A stretch of 64,000 bases of DNA, from positions 28,913,513 to 28,977,512 of the forward strand of contig CM057147.1 of assembly GCA_029964075.1 (NCBI GenBank), written 5' to 3'. Within the stretch, counting starts at the first letter, position 1. Every line of letters starts with the position of its first letter. The notes below the pieces were generated by a model that was not told the DNA's origin, did not search any database, and saw only the letters and a program-made list of their open reading frames with translations. Below, in pieces: positions 1 to 9,810 of this stretch. The DNA comes from Patiria pectinifera (taxonomy: Eukaryota; Echinodermata; Asteroidea; Valvatida; Asterinidae). The position numbers and the translations under genes were made by a program.

Positions 1-1358
1 GGGTCCTTTCTTAGTGTTTAGTCAAGCGCCGCTCCCTTGGCAACGGCAACCGTCCATCTTGCATAGCTAGCTCCATGATCTATGTTATGGAAATTCCGGA
101 CCCGCCGTGCACAAATTTCGTTGCCGTAGTCCGATTGGTCAAAACACGAATGTTTGCCGAGTCACCGGCATGAGAGAAGACTGTATGTAGGGGTCGGGGA
201 CGGTGGTGGTTAATTAGGGAGGCCTCCACCATCATGACCATTTTGGAAGACGCGCTGACATGTGACATAACATTAACTGCCGGCCCCACGTGCATTATGT
301 AGGCATACCTGTTTTAGGCCTAGGCTATTCATGTCATTGAAAAACTTAGCAGGCATTGTCGATATGTCAGACACAATAAATGGTGAACAACATGTTGAAA
401 GTGAAACGATGAGAATTGAGATTTTAATTTAATTTATTTGACTTGAGATAAAAAAAAAGAACACGTCAATGAAATCAAATCAAATATCGAAGAATTTATG
501 AGAAGGAAGTAACGATTTTATCATTTGTATAACACGGGCATGCAATACATTTATCGTGATCACTACCTTACAACAAGAATATCAGCACATTTTTATCAGA
601 AATACGTACCAGGTTTATCTTCAAATTTGCGACTTCGACTCAGCACAGCTCCTTGACCGTTTGCGAATCCCCAAATATCTTGTGTAGCCGAAAAATAACC
701 TGGCGCCCCTGTTGTTTTTGTTCACCTCGTGTGTGCCCAGCCTCCCCCTAGCTCCAGGGTAACACGATTATGGCGTTCTGATTGGTTCTTTCCGTAACAA
801 GCCTCGGTAGCTTGTAATAAAATATGCAAAAATGTGCCTTCCCTATTGGCTGTATGGAGAAATAGCTCGTTTTCTATTTGCTGTCTGTTCGAAACGAAAT
901 ACGGTACCTTGTAACAAATGACAACTGCCATGCGCACCAAAATTACATTATGACGTCAGGAATTCATTGGTCTGGTTCCGCACATAAGTACATGCATTTT
1001 CTTCTTACCCTGTGAATTAACAAAACAGTGCGGATCCTATGAGAGCGGCGTAAACCAGATGTTGTTTAACGCGTGTGTGTACGTGTATTCCTTCGTGATC
1101 CTCCATGTGTACGTGTACTAACGTGAACGGGACCACAACATTGAAAAATTCTGTGTTTATTTCTCATTTCTAATAACATTTGTGAACAATTTGCTTCGCT
1201 ACTGTTACTCTACAGATATCCCTGAATTTTTAAAATCTTAAATCTGTGATTTTAGATCTCCTTAAAACGAGAACCTTCAACCGCAAAGTTGATTGGATCG
1301 AAAACTGAGAAAGGAACACGGGAACGATCAAACTAGGCTGAGCTGAAGCCGCCAAACA
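1..1358 (+). promoter_or_regulatory. SRSF1 upstream region and 5' UTR
   Basis: Non-coding sequence upstream of the SRSF1 start codon. It contains CCAAT-box cores read as ATTGG at 134-138, 781-785, 845-849, 966-970 and 1292-1296, and a perfect CRE-type palindrome TGACGTCA at 951-958. No TATA box is evident near the start. The density of CCAAT boxes suits a constitutive housekeeping promoter, but the transcription start cannot be fixed from sequence. The short ORFs here (80-295, 722-940, both minus) have no recognisable content. Confidence 0.5.
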
Positions 1359-1567
1359 ATGGCGTACTACGGTCGTGGCGGCGGCGGAGGGTCGCGCCAC
1401 AGCGACACACCGACTGATGGCCGAATTTATGTCGGGAATTTACCCCCCGATATCAGAGAAAGAGACATCGAGGATTTGTTTTTCAAGTACGGCAGAATAT
1501 TGCATATTGACCTGAAGATGCCCAAGGTCGGGCCGCCGTTCGCTTTCGTCGAATTTGACGATAAAAG
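1359..1567 (+). CDS. SRSF1: SRSF1 coding exon 1
   Basis: Encodes residues 1-69 and two bases of codon 70: the Gly-rich N terminus and most of RRM1, ending just after RNP1. The donor is AAAAG|GTGGGA. Reading continues open into the intron to 1667, but the family alignment (DDKR followed by DAEDA) places the exon end at 1567. Confidence 0.95.
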
Positions 1568-4500
1568 GTGGGACTGGGCATTGCTTACTCCTAGAACTAT
1601 GAGGCTCCGCGTGAGCCTTATAGTTCTAGGAGTAGGCATTGCTAGGTGTGTGAGAATTTTGGACTGAATTTCTTCGTCAGCCCAAATTTGTTGGTCTATA
1701 AATGCTCATACAATTTTTTTTGAAATGACCTCAGTGAATGTTTAGGTTTGTGCCACTTTTAGTTTTACTTTACATGCATCATGTACACATTTCTTGACGG
1801 GGCTCTGAAAATGCCAGCAAAAAGCTAAATCATGCAAGGAGTTAAGAGAATTGTAAAACAATTAATATTAATAATAATATTAAATAAAGTGTGTGGTGCT
1901 TATTTTGTGTATGTTAAAAATAACACAAACACAAAGGTTTAGTTGATATTCATAAACAAATACCTCAGACAGTTTAGCTATTCCTATTGGTCGAGAGCCC
2001 GTCACGTGGCCGGTCTTAAACGGCTGATAAAGACATGGCTAGCTGGTCTAATAAACACTTTTCCAGTGTCACATAAAATGTGGACTCCTAAAAATCCAGT
2101 GCCTCTTACCATTTCATTGGTTGAACGTTCACAATCCTCACGTAGGCGTGCGCAACACTACCAGCGAGTCAAAATTTTATAGTTCTAAATTCAAGATGCA
2201 ACGCCCCAGGTGCGTTCTGCAGAACGCACCTGGGGCGTTGCGTTTTGAATTTAGAACTTCTGCGCGACATCGCGCAGAACATGCTACGCGTGCGTCAATC
2301 TCCATAAAAGGGTTGTTTACATCTTAATCGCCAGCTGAACATGCTGAAAGTGACATTATTTTGCTAGAGGGATGTTTCAAAAAGCATGAAGTGAACTTGT
2401 CGAACAAAACCGGGATTTTTTGAACGAATTATTTGGTTTTTTTTACCGAAAAGGTATTTTTTATGAATGGAAATAAATGTGTGCTCGGTCGGCCCGGCTC
2501 GGGTAATTATCAGCACCCAGACTCTAAGCGGTCTTAAACAGAGTGATAAAAACCTCCGGAGCACACATTTATTCCCTTATTTAAAAAACTAAATTATTGT
2601 ATTGTTATATAGAGATGCAGAAGATGCCATTCACTTCAGGAATGGCTACGATTACGATCGCTACACATTACGAGTGGAGTGCCCACGGAGTAGCGGTGCT
2701 CGTGGGAGCTTTAGTGGTGGCAGCAGTGGCGGTGGTGGTGGAAGAAGAGGGGGCCCCCCACCCAGGAGATCCAAGTACAGGTGTATTGTGTCAGGTACAG
2801 GTGAAATTGTTCTCCTAAAGAAGTTGTTTTTAAACCTGCTTCAGTGAGTTTGTTCAAATGAAATACGTGTATTTTTATTTATAAACAATTTAAAATTTGT
2901 GTATTTACAGTATGTCGACCTACCTGGATTTTTGTGGGCAGTTGCCGAGCTCAAAACTTTTTATTGCCATATTTGGCCGAAATTTATGTTTAAAATAAAG
3001 GCTTTCCTGTGCAACTTTTTGTGGTATGTTTATTGATTAGTTGATCAATTAAACATGGTAATTAAACAGAATACTGTTGGAAATATAAAGTAAACAAAGT
3101 AACTTTAGAAGACTGACACCCATTAAACAAAATCACAAAATAAAAATATTGGAAAAAATGTTGCAACCTGACGCCACTTTTTTCTTCATACATTTTGTAT
3201 ATCATCTCAATGAAGGTCAGTCATTGCGAAAATGATGATAAGACAAGAATCTTGGACTGAGAAACATTTCCAATTTTGTTAGGAAATTCTTAGAACATTT
3301 TATTGACTCTCCATAGACTTTGTACACAACTGCTGAAGTTGCGTCAGGTTGCAGCATTTTTTCCACAATATTTTCTACCTACATGTACCAACCTGGATTA
3401 TTTTCAGGGCATTATCGTAAACACAATTTTTTTCTTGGCCTTTACTTGCTTTACTTGATAACTTTTGGGTTAAATTATTTAACTAGTATTGGTATTTTTT
3501 TTGCAGTGCTTACCTGTTTTAACAATCTGAACAAATCATCATCCTTGCAATGAAAATATTTTGCTACCTTATAAAAATCTGCAAACTGCATTAATAACTG
3601 AACAAAAAGGTATTTTTTTCTTGCTTTTTTATGGCGCAAACCAAAGGATTGCATTGAGGTCGTCTTCATAATATTATGCCTTCCCGTGTTCAGTGCGTTG
3701 TTCCTCTGTGTGCAAATGAGCAATTTGTATTATCACCTGGATTGAATCTGTTGACGTTAAATTTGTTTTCAGGACTACCTTCTACTGGTAGTTGGCAAGA
3801 CTTGAAGGACCACATGCGCGAGGCTGGCGACGTCTGCTACGCGGATGTACACAGAGACTGCACTGGTGTTGTGGAGTATGTGACCGAGGACGACATGCGT
3901 TATGCCTGCAAGAGCCTGGATGACAGCAAGTTCTGCTCACATGAGGTGATGGCAAATCAAGATAGACACTGGTAGTCTGGTGCTTGTGTTGTAGTTGAGC
4001 ACATCACAAGTAATCCGGTCACAAGCCACATCATAAGCTATTAAAAATAGACCTAAGATCTTTTGACGTCACAGTTTGTTTACATGCGCGCTTTCCTATG
4101 AGAGGTCGGTGGGATGCGTGGCTCTCATAGGAAAGCGCACATAACAAAGCATGATGTCATTAGGGCCCAATTTCACGGCGCTGCTAAGCACAAAAAATTT
4201 GCTGAGCACAAAAAAGATCTGGCCTTTAAAAGCAGGTTACCAGCCAAAACTCCAAGTGATTTTCATGCTAAGCAAACAACAGCTGAATACTAATCACGAG
4301 CAATATACATCACATGGAGTTTTGGCTGATAACCTGCTTTTAAAAGCCAGACTTTTTTGTGCTAAGCACATTTTTGTGCTTGGCAGCGCCGTGAAACTGA
4401 GCCTAGGTCTTAGGTCTGCTGGGACAAAAGCATTCCTTTGTCATGTTTCAGTCCTTGTTACCTGTGACTGGACTCGAGAAAAGACTTGTGATTTACTTGT

Positions 4501-5811
4501 GATCGGACTTGCCGGGTTCCTGCGGCCCGGAGAAGTCGTGAAATTTTATTTTCAATTTCCAGGTCTGGAAAAGTCATTGGAAATTGTAAAAAATGACAGT
4601 CATGGGAAAAGTCATGGAATTTTGTGAGGACCAATTTATTTCAAATTTTCATAATTTAGCATCTGAAATCTGATTTATGATACCCGATAAAACGCGACAA
4701 ATTTCACTGATACGAGCATTTTGATTTCAATTTTTTTTTTGTCTTGTGATATTGTGACAACCCCATTAGGAATGTTTACAGATTTGATCTGAATTTTGAC
4801 GTTTGATGAACTACATCATGGATTTTCATAATTTGGTTATTGAAAAGTCATGGAAAATCATGGAATTTGATTTCCCTAAGGTGAGGGAACCCTGGGCTTA
4901 TGATGATCAGGCATGCAACTTTTCCTCAGATCCGCTGATTTCCTGATTTTTTACTTCTCATGAATGCCATTACAAATTGAAAAACACTGTACAAAGTCTT
5001 GTGTGGTTTGGAATATCCTCGTTTTTTCCTAATTTTCCAGTTGCATGCCTGGATGATGGACTTGTGGTGGACACGCATTACAATACTGCTTGGTACCTCA
5101 AAAGTACCGCTATACATGTGTATGGAGTTCATTTATGTCAGTATAAAGCAACATTCAGCACTATATGCCCATATGCCAAATGCCTACATAGATCCTTCAC
5201 CTAACCCCTGTGAGGGATTCACTAGGAACCTTTCTCACTCTTGCAAAATCCTGCACCGTTATGGTAAACTCTACACCCAAACTGTTGGACTCTGATTATG
5301 GTGGTATGTCTGACCCTATGTAAAGCATAATGAGTTTAACAGTGCAGTGCTCACTCCAACAGATTCCAACAAAACATGCAGTTGGATTTTGAAGGGTTGG
5401 GGGTGGTTAGGGTTCAAGAGGGTATGCGCATATCATAGTGCTGTAGTGTCCACACAGTTTTCACTACACTGCAACTCATTTTGACATAACAGATGACACA
5501 ACGTCACAGGAGTGTCATTTATAAACGCCCTCCCGTTTCTTAAATCTCTTACCCCTGTTTATACTTGTTCTGTGGTTTTGTTTTGTTTTTATAGTAAATG
5601 TAATGTTTTTTTGCAGGGTGACACATGCTACATTCGTGTGAAATCAGACTACAAGAGTGGCCGCAGTCGATCCCGCAGCCGATCCCCTCGACGCTACAGC
5701 CCCAAGCGCAGTCCCCGACGTTCCTCCTACAGCCCCAAGCGGTCGCGTCGCTCCTACTCGCGCTCGCGCTCTCGATCCAGGGGGCGCGACAGCCGCTCCC
5801 GATCCCGTTAA
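1359..5811 (+). CDS. SRSF1: SRSF1 (ASF/SF2) SR splicing factor, four coding exons
   Basis: Serine/arginine-rich splicing factor 1, a nuclear and shuttling RNA-binding protein that recruits U1 and U2 machinery to exonic enhancers. CDS join: 1359-1567, 2613-2794, 3773-3945, 5617-5811, giving 252 aa (vertebrate SRSF1 is about 248). RRM1 is residues 20-92, with RNP2 IYVGNL at 23-28 and RNP1 PPFAFVEF at 59-66. A Gly/Arg linker spans about 97-122. The pseudo-RRM2 has the family signature SWQDLKDHM at 137-145. A C-terminal RS domain runs from about 202 to 252 with many SR/RS dipeptides. All three introns are GT-AG and the frame closes exactly (209, 182, 173 and 195 nt). The start is chosen because [10 protein letters not shown] leads straight into RRM1. 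The RS domain is shorter than in vertebrates. Identity is certain at family level; SRSF9 is the only close alternative and has a much shorter RS tail. Confidence 0.97.
1586..1634 (+). repeat. 22-bp hairpin 18 nt after the exon 1 donor
   Basis: Arms 1586-1607 and 1613-1634 are reverse complements apart from one G.U position, with a 5-nt loop CGCGT. In RNA this would be a strong stem just inside intron 1 of SRSF1. It could be a tiny palindromic insertion, a splice-modulating structure or a miRNA-like hairpin. Sequence alone does not decide. Confidence 0.85.
1986..2008. promoter_or_regulatory. CCAAT-N12-E-box composite in SRSF1 intron 1
   Basis: ATTGG at 1986-1990 and CACGTG at 2003-2008, separated by exactly 12 bases. 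The same arrangement occurs three times at 19.6-19.9 kb. NF-Y binds CCAAT and bHLH factors such as USF bind CACGTG; occupancy here is inference. Confidence 0.5.
2181..2258. repeat. 78-bp near-perfect palindrome
   Basis: Two 39-bp arms meet at CTGCAG (2217-2222); the outer ends read AGTTCTAAATTC and its complement. Only a couple of mismatches. Either a palindromic MITE remnant or a hairpin in the SRSF1 pre-mRNA. Confidence 0.9.
2466..2575. repeat. Small inverted-repeat element in intron 1
   Basis: Ends match as inverted repeats: GAAATAAATGTGTGCTC at the left and GAGCACACATTTATTCC at the right, about 110 bp apart. Looks like a miniature element. No clear target duplication was established. Its interior GGTCTTAAAC...TGATAAA resembles 2014-2033 in the same intron. 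Confidence 0.6.
2613..2794 (+). CDS. SRSF1: SRSF1 coding exon 2
   Basis: Follows acceptor TTATATAG. Encodes residues 70-130 and one base of codon 131: the end of RRM1 ([15 protein letters not shown]...), the Gly/Arg hinge and the first strand of RRM2. The donor is TCAG|GTACAG. The reading frame in use begins with GAT at 2614. Confidence 0.95.
3148..3372. repeat. Inverted repeat in SRSF1 intron 2
   Basis: The segment around 3148-3182 (ATATTGGAAAAAATGTTGCA and on) returns as a reverse complement around 3335-3372. The region between (3210-3300) resembles 43286-43370, so this is probably a decayed copy of a dispersed repeat. Boundaries are approximate. Confidence 0.55.
3773..3945 (+). CDS. SRSF1: SRSF1 coding exon 3
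   Basis: Follows acceptor TTTTCAG. Encodes residues 131-188, most of the pseudo-RRM2, including SWQDLKDHM, the surface that contacts RNA and SRPK1 in characterised homologues. The donor is CATGAG|GTGATG. Phase 0 at the 3' end. Confidence 0.95.
4086..4138. repeat. Hairpin in SRSF1 intron 3
   Basis: GCGCTTTCCTATGAGAG at the left is the reverse complement of CTCTCATAGGAAAGCGC at the right, with an ~18-nt loop. Weaker flanking complementarity (GACGTCA...ACATGCGC against GCGCACATAA...TGATGTCA) suggests a slightly larger miniature element of about 4060-4158. Confidence 0.75.
4163..4403. mobile_element. 241-bp MITE with TA target duplication
   Basis: Non-autonomous element with inverted repeats of about 110 bp. 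It starts GGGCCCAATTTCACGGCGCT and ends with a near complement (CAGCGCCGTGAAACTGAGCC). TA flanks both sides (4161-4162 and 4404-4405), as in Tc1/mariner-type insertions. It lies within SRSF1 intron 3, so it would be transcribed and folded in the pre-mRNA. No coding capacity; the ORF 4151-4627 crossing it is spurious. Confidence 0.85.
4540..4890. repeat. GTCATGGAA-rich simple repeat
   Basis: The motif AAGTCATGGAA/AAGTCATTGGAA recurs irregularly through this part of intron 3. It looks like the remains of a low-complexity or dispersed repeat and has no coding content. Confidence 0.4.
5617..5811 (+). CDS. SRSF1: SRSF1 coding exon 4 (RS domain)
   Basis: Follows acceptor TTTTTTGCAG. Encodes residues 189-252: the last RRM2 strand (GDTCYIRVK) and the RS domain, ending at TAA. 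RS serines are SRPK/CLK targets that control nuclear import and speckle localisation in known homologues. The exon is strongly GC-rich. Antisense ORFs of 122 and 69 aa here are shadows of the RS repeats. Confidence 0.95.
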   Translation, partial: GDTCYIRVKSDYKSGRSRSRSRSPRRYSPKRSPRRSSYSPKRSRRSYSRSRSRSRGRDSRSRSR

Positions 5812-6093
5812 AACTTGTCCCAGCAAAGAGACGAGAGTGGATCCGGAACACACCTGATGCAGTTGCCATTTGCGCGGAGATGCGGACCCTCGTTTTCACA
5901 AGGACTAAGGAAACCAAGGTTGGTTTTCATTCAAGTAGCATGAAATACAAGTAAACATACGTGCTTGCCCAATCAGAATGCATGTGATATTTATACCACT
6001 TTCATACTAAACACTTGCAGAGTTTCAATTTTTTGTAGGGAGAGAGGGGACATTATATACTCTCATAAAAGGTTGTCTTTGATTTTGTGCTCT
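5812..6093 (+). other. Proximal SRSF1 3' UTR
   Basis: Transcribed region after the stop codon. AAG|GTTGGT at about 5920 resembles a splice donor and could join to downstream purine-rich exons. An AATAAA lies at 6330-6335, but inside an inverted-repeat element, so it is not assigned. Confidence 0.45.
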
Positions 6094-6735
6094 GCACCCG
6101 ATTTCATCAAACTTACGATGCAGCGCTGCGACGTGTTGTATCTCTACAATTCGTCGCAGCTGCGACGCGTACTGCGATCCATTTCACGAAACACGTAAGT
6201 GCGACGCGTTGTAGGTGCATTTATAGCACAAGTCTGTGACTGTTTTATGTCTTTAGTCAGCGTACAGTAAATAGTCGTCTGATATTCAACAAAAGTCGTC
6301 GGTCTCCGCCCAAAATTTGTTAAGACATCAATAAAATGGTGGCCGTGCGATGCAATTTTAAAGGAAAACAAGCTCTCAGTGGACTGTGTACATGTAGCTA
6401 CTTTGAAATTTTAACCGCAATATTCCAGGCTTTTTTATAATTATTCAATGAATTTTCTATATACAACTTTACACACATTGCCTCGGGATTGTAATCTCGT
6501 TTATGTGATGTTTAAGGCATAAAACTGGCTAAGAAAATGACTTTTCTTATTTTGTGATGACCACTAGACACCTCGAAAATTGCGATGTGTTTTAAGCCGT
6601 TGTCAAGGAACTTACTACGCGTTCAACATATCACAAGTTTCGTGAAATGTATTGAACGGCGCATCGTGAGTTGCGACGTGTTACACGTCGTAACTTGAGT
6701 TGCGACGTGTCGCATCGTTTAGTGAAATCGGGTGC
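6094..6735. mobile_element. 642-bp inverted-repeat (MITE-like) element
   Basis: The left end GCACCCGATTTCATCAAAC is complementary to the right end (TTTAGTGAAATCGGGTGC). Inside both arms the subrepeat TGCGACGYGTT recurs in both orientations, giving a folded structure. No ORF looks real and no clear target duplication is visible. Confidence 0.75.
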
Positions 6736-8267
6736 TGAACTTGGGTTCAATTTGTTTCTACATGTACAATCGTGCCACTTTTTTTTTGAAGTTCAGAACT
6801 GAATGCAATATATTGTTAACATTATTCCTGGCTTGGATTTGGAAGAGTAAGGTGAAATTAGAAATTTGAGACAAGGTTAGCGTGTAGTCTTATACTGCTG
6901 AAATATTTTTAAAACATATTTTGAGCTTGCACTTAACGTTGTTAAATCCCAGAAGATGGTAAGGTAACGAGTTTTCCCTTCCCTTTTTGTCTTAGGGTCT
7001 TTTCGTTAAAGATAACATATAAATTGAAAGCAGTTAAATGGATTGATATAAAACATACAAGTGGGTAATGGGTTAGTTGTCTCAAACGCATCTTCGTTCA
7101 TGTATATATTTTTGGCTTGGATAAGATTCAGCTGATGGTATCAGTATTTTGGAGTGTTCAACATTTTTATGTTACTGACTAAATTGTTTAACAAGACACT
7201 GTAGTTTTTAGAATAATGCTCAGAAATGCCACAAGCAATCTGTATTGTATGAACCGTGCCAAGTCAATATACAAGTATGGGATTTTTATTTTATCAGTTC
7301 CGATTCCCCCTCCCCCCTCCTGCCCTCCCCCTCCAGAAAATGGTATCATTGTTAAAGGTTATTTCAGCTATCAAAGGGTATTTTCAAATTTATTCACCTA
7401 TGTTGTCAACAAATATATATTCAAATTGATTGCATATTCTCACATAATTTCATAAATACTCTGTTGTTATTTGTTTTATCATACAAACATTTGTTTTTTG
7501 CTATTGGTCATATATTCTGGATATTCCTCATATAAGTAAATAAGTTACTTCTGATAGAGACTGAATCAATAATTATTCATATAGTGGCATAATGTACTCC
7601 ATACACAATACACCTGCACATATTTCCCATAAAAACACTGAGCAGGGTACAGTTTTATATACATGTACATGTAGCTGCAAAAACACATTTGCTAAGCACG
7701 AAAAAATTTGAAAGAAAAAAAATTCCTGATAAGTACACGGCAATTTACTTGATAAGCCAGTTTGTAGTCTAGGTCAGAAGAAGTCTAGGTCGAAGGTCAT
7801 TCTGGATAAGCGTCAAGCGTCTTGCAATTGCGATGTTATCAGTTATGCGAACGACCACTCTGCACATAATTAATGTGCGAGCATGTGTGAGAGTCTCCTT
7901 ACGTGTTCATGCGCCTTCAATGAGCGTTTGATTATCCCGAGTGACCTGTGAACCCAAATCATTGCAGCATGTGCAGTTGATACTGAGCATGCTTATCATA
8001 CAGCCTTGATTGCTGATCACTTCTTAGCTAAACAAGTATATTTGCTGAGTAATACATGTATTTTTAAGAGCTCCTATGAAATACGCCCAGATCTCAAGAA
8101 CATAATCCCCACTTGTGCAGAGCTAATGTATTTAGACCTTTTCTGTACTTTATGAAACCATTTACTGTATTGTGTGTCAACATTTGTCTGTATTGTCAAT
8201 ATTTCATTGTGTACTCATCATGACACATGTTAGATCTAACATCTTCTTGTGTCTTTTCAATATTCTC
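6736..8267. other. AT-rich non-coding stretch
   Basis: No gene, RNA or clear element recognised. Short ORFs (e.g. 7216-7455) cross poly-pyrimidine tracts and look random. If the SRSF1 3' UTR is spliced this is an intron. Confidence 0.5.
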
Positions 8268-8548
8268 AGTGTCGTAAGGACTAAGGACGGACTTACTGAA
8301 ACTCAGGATTCCTTAGGATAAGCACTGGAATCGAGGAGTACAGGAAAAATGGATAAGAAAAAAAAGCAAAACTCGGAAAAAAAAATCATGACGAAACTGG
8401 AAAAGAAGGCTCAGATTTTGGAGCGGCTTTTTTGGATTTTTTTTTTGGAACAATGGATTTCAGACGGGGATTTGGATCAGACTTGGAAAGTGATCAGGAT
8501 TTTTCCACAGGATCGATAGTTTTGGACGAAAACGTGGATGGATTTGAT
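8268..8548 (+). other. Candidate downstream exon of SRSF1 (purine-rich)
   Basis: Preceded by a good acceptor (TTCTCAG, ending about 8268) and followed by a donor-like GATG|GTATGA. The interior is unusually purine-rich (GGAAAAGAAGG-like runs), like exonic splicing enhancers. It shares AAGGACTAAGG with the 3' UTR at about 5900. Vertebrate SRSF1 has an alternatively spliced, autoregulatory 3' UTR, so a non-coding 3' exon is plausible. Transcript data are lacking. Confidence 0.3.
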
Positions 8549-9471
8549 GGTATGAGATTTAACTGTCGGTGTTGTTTGGGCATGTTTGAATCGTGTTTAG
8601 TTAACCTTTTAAAAAATGTTTGGGTACATGTACATGTACACCCTTGGAACTTGGCTATATGAATGAAAAGAAATCCCCCTTTTCTCAGGGGCACTTTTCT
8701 GACCAAAATCCAATGTGTGTGGATTGTACAAGTGGCATAATGGCCTCTTGATAGTTCCAGAGCGAAAACTTGACCCTTGGCTTAACAAGTGAATTATTTG
8801 TATTTTGCTCATTTAAAGTTCTTTCATTCAATGTGAGTTTTTTTTTATACAGGTGTGTTTTGTTTTTGAATTTTTGATTCAAACATGCCCTCTCCAATTT
8901 TAATGTGTATTTCTTATTCAATTTTTTTTTAAAATTCACGTAATGTATTGCAGTGTAAGTGACCGATGTATATATATATATCAATTCTGCTTTTAGATTG
9001 CATGCTTGGCGACGTTTGTTGTTTGGTTTTTAGTAATGACTGTCCTGTATGCTTTAACTAATGACATTGTGTGCAACACACAGCCGATACAGAATTTCCC
9101 GGAATTAGCAAATGTTTTATTATAATGAATTCATGGTGATCATGACGGGAGTGATTATTATTTTTACCCCATTAATACGCTTTCTGTTTTAAGAACAAAC
9201 AACAACTGCCGTGTCTTTTTATTTGATTGGTTGGGGTCGGGAAGTAATTCTAAAGACTCTTTCTGTGCTACACATTGCAACAAAAATTGTGCCAAGTTTT
9301 TCTGCCTGTTCTGCTAACATTTACTGTCCGGAGTCCTTAATCCCATCCTGTCATGTTTAGAAATCTGCTCCCCCATCCCCATCCTTAGACATATTTAAAA
9401 TCATTTGAATGAACTCTTTTTCCTAGGGAAATAATTTCTCATAACCTGATTTTTGAACTTTTCTTCCAAGG

Positions 9472-9810
9472 TTTGGACAGTCTCAAAACGATGGCAAAGG
9501 ACACGAAAGGGAAAATTTGGAAGGATTTTTCCCTTGGAAATCAAGGAATCTGGGAGAATCCTTCCCTCCGCCCAACAAATTTGGGATAAAGGTCACAAGT
9601 TTTAGTGGTTTTTCTGGAGCTTGTGTTAACGTGTGTCCCTGCTTTCGATTCAGAATGGAGGGCGGAAACTTACTCAAGATTTTTACTTTCTGGAAAAACT
9701 ACGAGAAGTCCCTCCCACATGGATAACAAACAAACGGAGCAGCTGACTCCCAGATTTCTATCCCAGGAATGGATCACGTGGAAAGATGTAGGACCGCGCA
9801 TTTTAGACTA
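9472..9810 (+). other. Second purine-rich candidate exon block
   Basis: Begins after TTCTTCCAAG and shows the same G/A-rich texture as 8268-8548. Joining GATG (8548) to GTTTGG (9472) keeps an open frame for about 40 codons, but the encoded peptide has no recognisable domain. More likely UTR than coding. An internal acceptor-like GATTCAG lies near 9653. AATAAA occurs downstream at 9863-9868. Confidence 0.25.

Larger units (their letters stand above)
1568..2612 (+). other. SRSF1 intron 1, with hairpins
   Basis: GT-AG intron, phase 2. It holds a 22-bp hairpin close to the donor, a CCAAT-N12-E-box module at 1986-2008, a 78-bp palindrome at 2181-2258 and a small inverted repeat at 2466-2575, each listed separately. 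Confidence 0.85.

Noticed and set aside
2597-2818. 73-codon ORF in a second frame over SRSF1 exon 2
   Set aside because: Shadow frame created by the GC-rich Gly/Arg hinge; the true frame begins with GAT at 2614.
4151-4627. 158-codon ORF in SRSF1 intron 3
   Set aside because: It runs through a MITE and low-complexity sequence and has no protein-like features.
5549-5917. 122-codon minus-strand ORF
   Set aside because: It is antisense to the SRSF1 RS-domain exon, and its composition mirrors the arginine/serine codons.
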